Shown here piece by piece: positions 42,023-43,452 of a stretch of DNA of 43,452 nt. Positions within the stretch are counted from its first letter, which is position 1. The number at the start of each line of letters is the position of its first letter. The translations under genes were made by a program, and so were the position numbers. Source of the stretch: a virus; IMG/VR virus record IMGVR_UViG_3300037557_000126, positions 1 through 43,452 of that record; one strand, 5' to 3'. The notes beneath the pieces are model-generated. The model searched no databases, was not told the DNA's origin, and worked only from the letters and a program-made list of their open reading frames with translations.

Positions 42023-42038
42023 CTAGCGAGAGCGCTAG
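42023..42038 (+). other. Hairpin CTAGCG-AGAG-CGCTAG
   Basis: Perfect 6-bp stem with an AGAG tetraloop, the fourth hairpin of the series beginning at 41854. Together with the T-run this noncoding segment (41752-42410) holds no gene that I can support; the 82-codon frame at 41778-42026 runs straight through the hairpins and looks spurious. Confidence 0.6.
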
Positions 42039-42170
42039 CCACTCAGTCAGCCTTGACTTAAGCAGGTGTGCTGATTGTGGTGGCGTTCTCTTTCACCCGT
42101 CTGAATCTGCACAGCCTGTGGATTATGCTCATGTGCGTATACACGCATGAGGACAGTGAACATTCACATA

Positions 42171-42187
42171 AACGAAAGGCTTTGTCT
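42171..42187 (+). promoter_or_regulatory. 17-base element AACGAAAGGCTTTGTCT
   Basis: Exact copy of the element before the lyase-like gene (40480-40496, opposite strand). Followed closely by the TTGTCTAATGTCT element. Confidence 0.55.
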
Positions 42188-42190
42188 TAG

Positions 42191-42281
42191 TTGTCTAATG
42201 TCTTATCTATACTACTAGATAGATACTATACTAGATGAGAGAGCATCTAAGATTGGACAAGTATAATGTCTTGACAAGACA
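42191..42281 (+). promoter_or_regulatory. Operator-like repeat region
   Basis: TTGTCTAATGTCT..TCTATAC at 42191-42212 repeats the element of 35312-35333. It is followed by CTATACTA and TAGAT repeats (42207-42237) and the inverted repeat TGTCTTG-A-CAAGACA at 42267-42281. The TGTCT core recurs throughout, suggesting a site series for one regulator. Confidence 0.55.
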
Positions 42282-42377
42282 ATAGAATAGTTGGACACAA
42301 TAAAGCAGTGCAACGATTTCACCCAGACAAACACCCACCTTCGTGCTGACATGCTAGTGAACTGATGATTGAAACCT

Positions 42378-42386
42378 TGACTATAT
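42378..42386 (+). promoter_or_regulatory. TATA-like promoter (TGACTATAT)
   Basis: Matches the 40969 promoter, including the following AAC.AATGAATG. Position fits transcription starting at the ATG of 42411, about 27 bases downstream, that is a leaderless mRNA. Confidence 0.55.
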
Positions 42387-42410
42387 CAACAATGAATGAA
42401 TACTAGACTA

Positions 42411-42680
42411 ATGAAAACTAACACTGAATCAACAACAAACACAGTGAGTGTGAACACATCACCAACTGCACACATTAAACAAGACATACACATAACACCT
42501 AAAGTCATAGCATCATCACTCATGTTTGAGTGTATGGAATGCGGCACGACATTAGACCTCGACTACTTAGGTGGGCACTTGGACATGGGTGGCAAGGAGT
42601 ATCACCAACTGGATGCTTGCGATTGCGATGGCGAATGGAGTGAACGCATACTCATGACGATTAAGTGGGTGAAAGCATGA
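42411..42680 (+). CDS. Small cysteine-rich protein, likely zinc-binding
   Basis: 89 residues from ATG at 42411, chosen because it lies at the expected distance from the TATA box (an ATG at 42396 is too close). N-terminal 35 residues are Thr/Asn/Ser-rich and disordered; the C-terminal half has FECMECGTTLD ... HQLDACDCDGEW, a four-cysteine metal site. First of five small overlapping plus-strand genes, as in early regions. Role unknown. Confidence 0.55.
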   Translation: MKTNTESTTNTVSVNTSPTAHIKQDIHITPKVIASSLMFECMECGTTLDLDYLGGHLDMGGKEYHQLDACDCDGEWSERILMTIKWVKA

Positions 42681-42853
42681 GTTGTAGCAACCACTCCCTT
42701 ACAGATAGTCTGTGTGTATACGAGGAGTGGGTGCGTGAGTTTGCACCTGATGTCTACAAGATGCTGCAAGTGAACGAAGGTGATGATGAGTCCGTAAAAT
42801 ATCTACCTGAAAACCACTACTTTATTTCACCCGTAGAAGGTGAAGAGGAATGA
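42677..42853 (+). CDS. Small acidic protein, unknown
   Basis: 58 residues; ATG overlaps the previous TGA as ATGA. Acidic (EEWVREFAPDVYKMLQVNEG, ends EGEEE), no motif. In the small-gene chain. Confidence 0.5.
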   Translation: MSCSNHSLTDSLCVYEEWVREFAPDVYKMLQVNEGDDESVKYLPENHYFISPVEGEEE

Positions 42854-43026
42854 GCAGCGACTACGACGGACACGACCAAGCATACCAAGACTTGCTCGAT
42901 GAGAATGAGAAACTACGCGCTGAGATAAAGAACATAGCCACACTCATATATTTGCAAGCACCCCTGAAGGCACAGGATAAATGGCTTGCAGATGTGATAC
43001 AAAGGACAACGGAGGAAGAAGAATGA
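42850..43026 (+). CDS. Small helical protein, unknown
   Basis: 58 residues, ATG overlapping the previous TGA, AGAGG just before it. Coiled-coil-like helix (YQDLLDENEKLRAEIKNIAT). Its own TGA overlaps the next ATG. Real by gene chain and helix pattern; function unknown. Confidence 0.5.
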   Translation: MSSDYDGHDQAYQDLLDENEKLRAEIKNIATLIYLQAPLKAQDKWLADVIQRTTEEEE

Positions 43027-43361
43027 ATAATGAAACAAGAACGAATGAAGAAATGAATGTGCCTAAGACATGGGCAATAGATGTGTATGCTATGTGGCGT
43101 ATGCTTGACCACGACGAGTGGCTTGCCGATACGGTTGCCGATACCATACAAGACATTGATGAGGTGCTTACTGCAAGACAACTCATCAATGCGTTGTTTG
43201 AAAGGAATCGGAAGTTAGCCGAGATGACTCTCGACTATATGTCTGACCTATATGCCGGTGCATCAGGCTGTTGGGAAGATGATGGAAAGGATAACAACAT
43301 GATACTGCTTTCTTGGGATGCTTACAACGAACTATACCCTGAAGACAAGGCGTTGAATTGA
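43023..43361 (+). CDS. Small acidic helical protein, unknown
   Basis: 112 residues; ATG overlaps the previous TGA (ATGA) after GGAGGAAGAAGA. Helical with acidic patches (AVDVYAMWRMLD-like start, ADTVADTIQDIDEVLTARQL); no recognised fold. Short acidic helical proteins of this kind in early phage clusters often act by binding host factors, but nothing shows that here. Confidence 0.5.
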   Translation: MNNETRTNEEMNVPKTWAIDVYAMWRMLDHDEWLADTVADTIQDIDEVLTARQLINALFERNRKLAEMTLDYMSDLYAGASGCWEDDGKDNNMILLSWDAYNELYPEDKALN

Positions 43362-43452
43362 ATGAATTGGTTTGAAGCACAGACACTAATGGAAACAGCA
43401 AGAGACAAGACGAAAGGTAAGCCGATAGCAAACAACACACGATTGTGGGAGA
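43362..43452 (+). CDS. Truncated small protein (3' end outside window)
   Basis: ATG directly after the previous TGA; 30 residues visible (MNWFEAQTLMETARDKTKGK, then PIANNTRLW). The piece resembles small hypothetical phage proteins with a K(P/I)xANNTRL segment, known only from memory of such sequences. Function unknown. Confidence 0.45.
   Translation, partial: MNWFEAQTLMETARDKTKGKPIANNTRLWE

Noticed and set aside
41778-42026. 82-codon plus-strand frame
   Set aside because: Runs through the terminator and hairpins, has no ribosome site and a composition set by inverted repeats.
1-43452. Integrated provirus
   Set aside because: No integrase, attachment repeats, tRNA or clear host genes in the window; free virus contig is simpler.

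Overview
The window is the virion-formation half of a tailed, double-stranded DNA virus (HK97-type capsid, Caudoviricetes organisation), plus the start of a second, oppositely oriented gene block. The host is most likely an archaeon. Supporting points are TATA-box promoters at the expected distance from starts (40973 and 42381), one of which fits a leaderless start; an AbrB-type DNA-binding protein of archaeal flavour; an Arf-like GTPase; and strong GGAG/GGTG ribosome sites inside tightly overlapping operons. A marine euryarchaeal virus (magrovirus-like) would fit, but that assignment is inference. No tRNA, rRNA, CRISPR array, integrase or insertion sequence was seen.

Layout. From 38545 leftwards to position 1 almost every base is coding on the minus strand, with ATGA, TAATG or TTGA overlaps between neighbours. 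In transcription order: (1) three disordered proteins carrying a recurring 11-residue peptide (38545-35417); (2) after a 119-bp promoter region, a seven-gene group of membrane proteins, an Arf-like GTPase, an AbrB-like protein and a zinc protein (35297-31519); (3) a zinc/HTH protein that could be the small terminase, two internal-protein candidates and the large terminase (31486-24362); (4) a LAGLIDADG protein, the portal with two zinc ribbons, small coiled-coil proteins and a 1,808-residue protein with an ATP-dependent DNA-ligase-like domain (24328-14774); (5) protease-scaffold fusion, major capsid protein and small capsid or decoration proteins (14713-10429); (6) head-tail connectors, tail tube, SAP protein, tail chaperones with a predicted -1 frameshift, a short repeat-built tape measure, a distal tail protein and a LamG-type adhesin running off the left end (10429-1).

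Right of 38545 the strand switches. An Ala/Gln-rich plus-strand gene and a 40-residue membrane peptide converge on a minus-strand HMG-CoA-lyase-like gene (39633-40472). Next comes a noncoding stretch with seven or eight GCGTAGCG-type repeats, a TATA-driven gene (41014-41751), a 660-bp noncoding segment with four strong hairpins and operator-like repeats, and a chain of five small plus-strand genes, probably early functions, running off the right end.

How it fits together: portal, terminase, protease-scaffold and capsid build and fill the head; the connector, tube and tape-measure genes build a short tail ending in a sugar-binding-like fibre. The large low-complexity proteins share N-terminal leaders and peptide motifs, suggesting they are sorted into the prohead like T4 internal proteins. 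Most novel in appearance: the GTPase/membrane operon, the ligase-like giant virion protein, the shared packaging-like peptides and the viral HMG-CoA lyase homologue.
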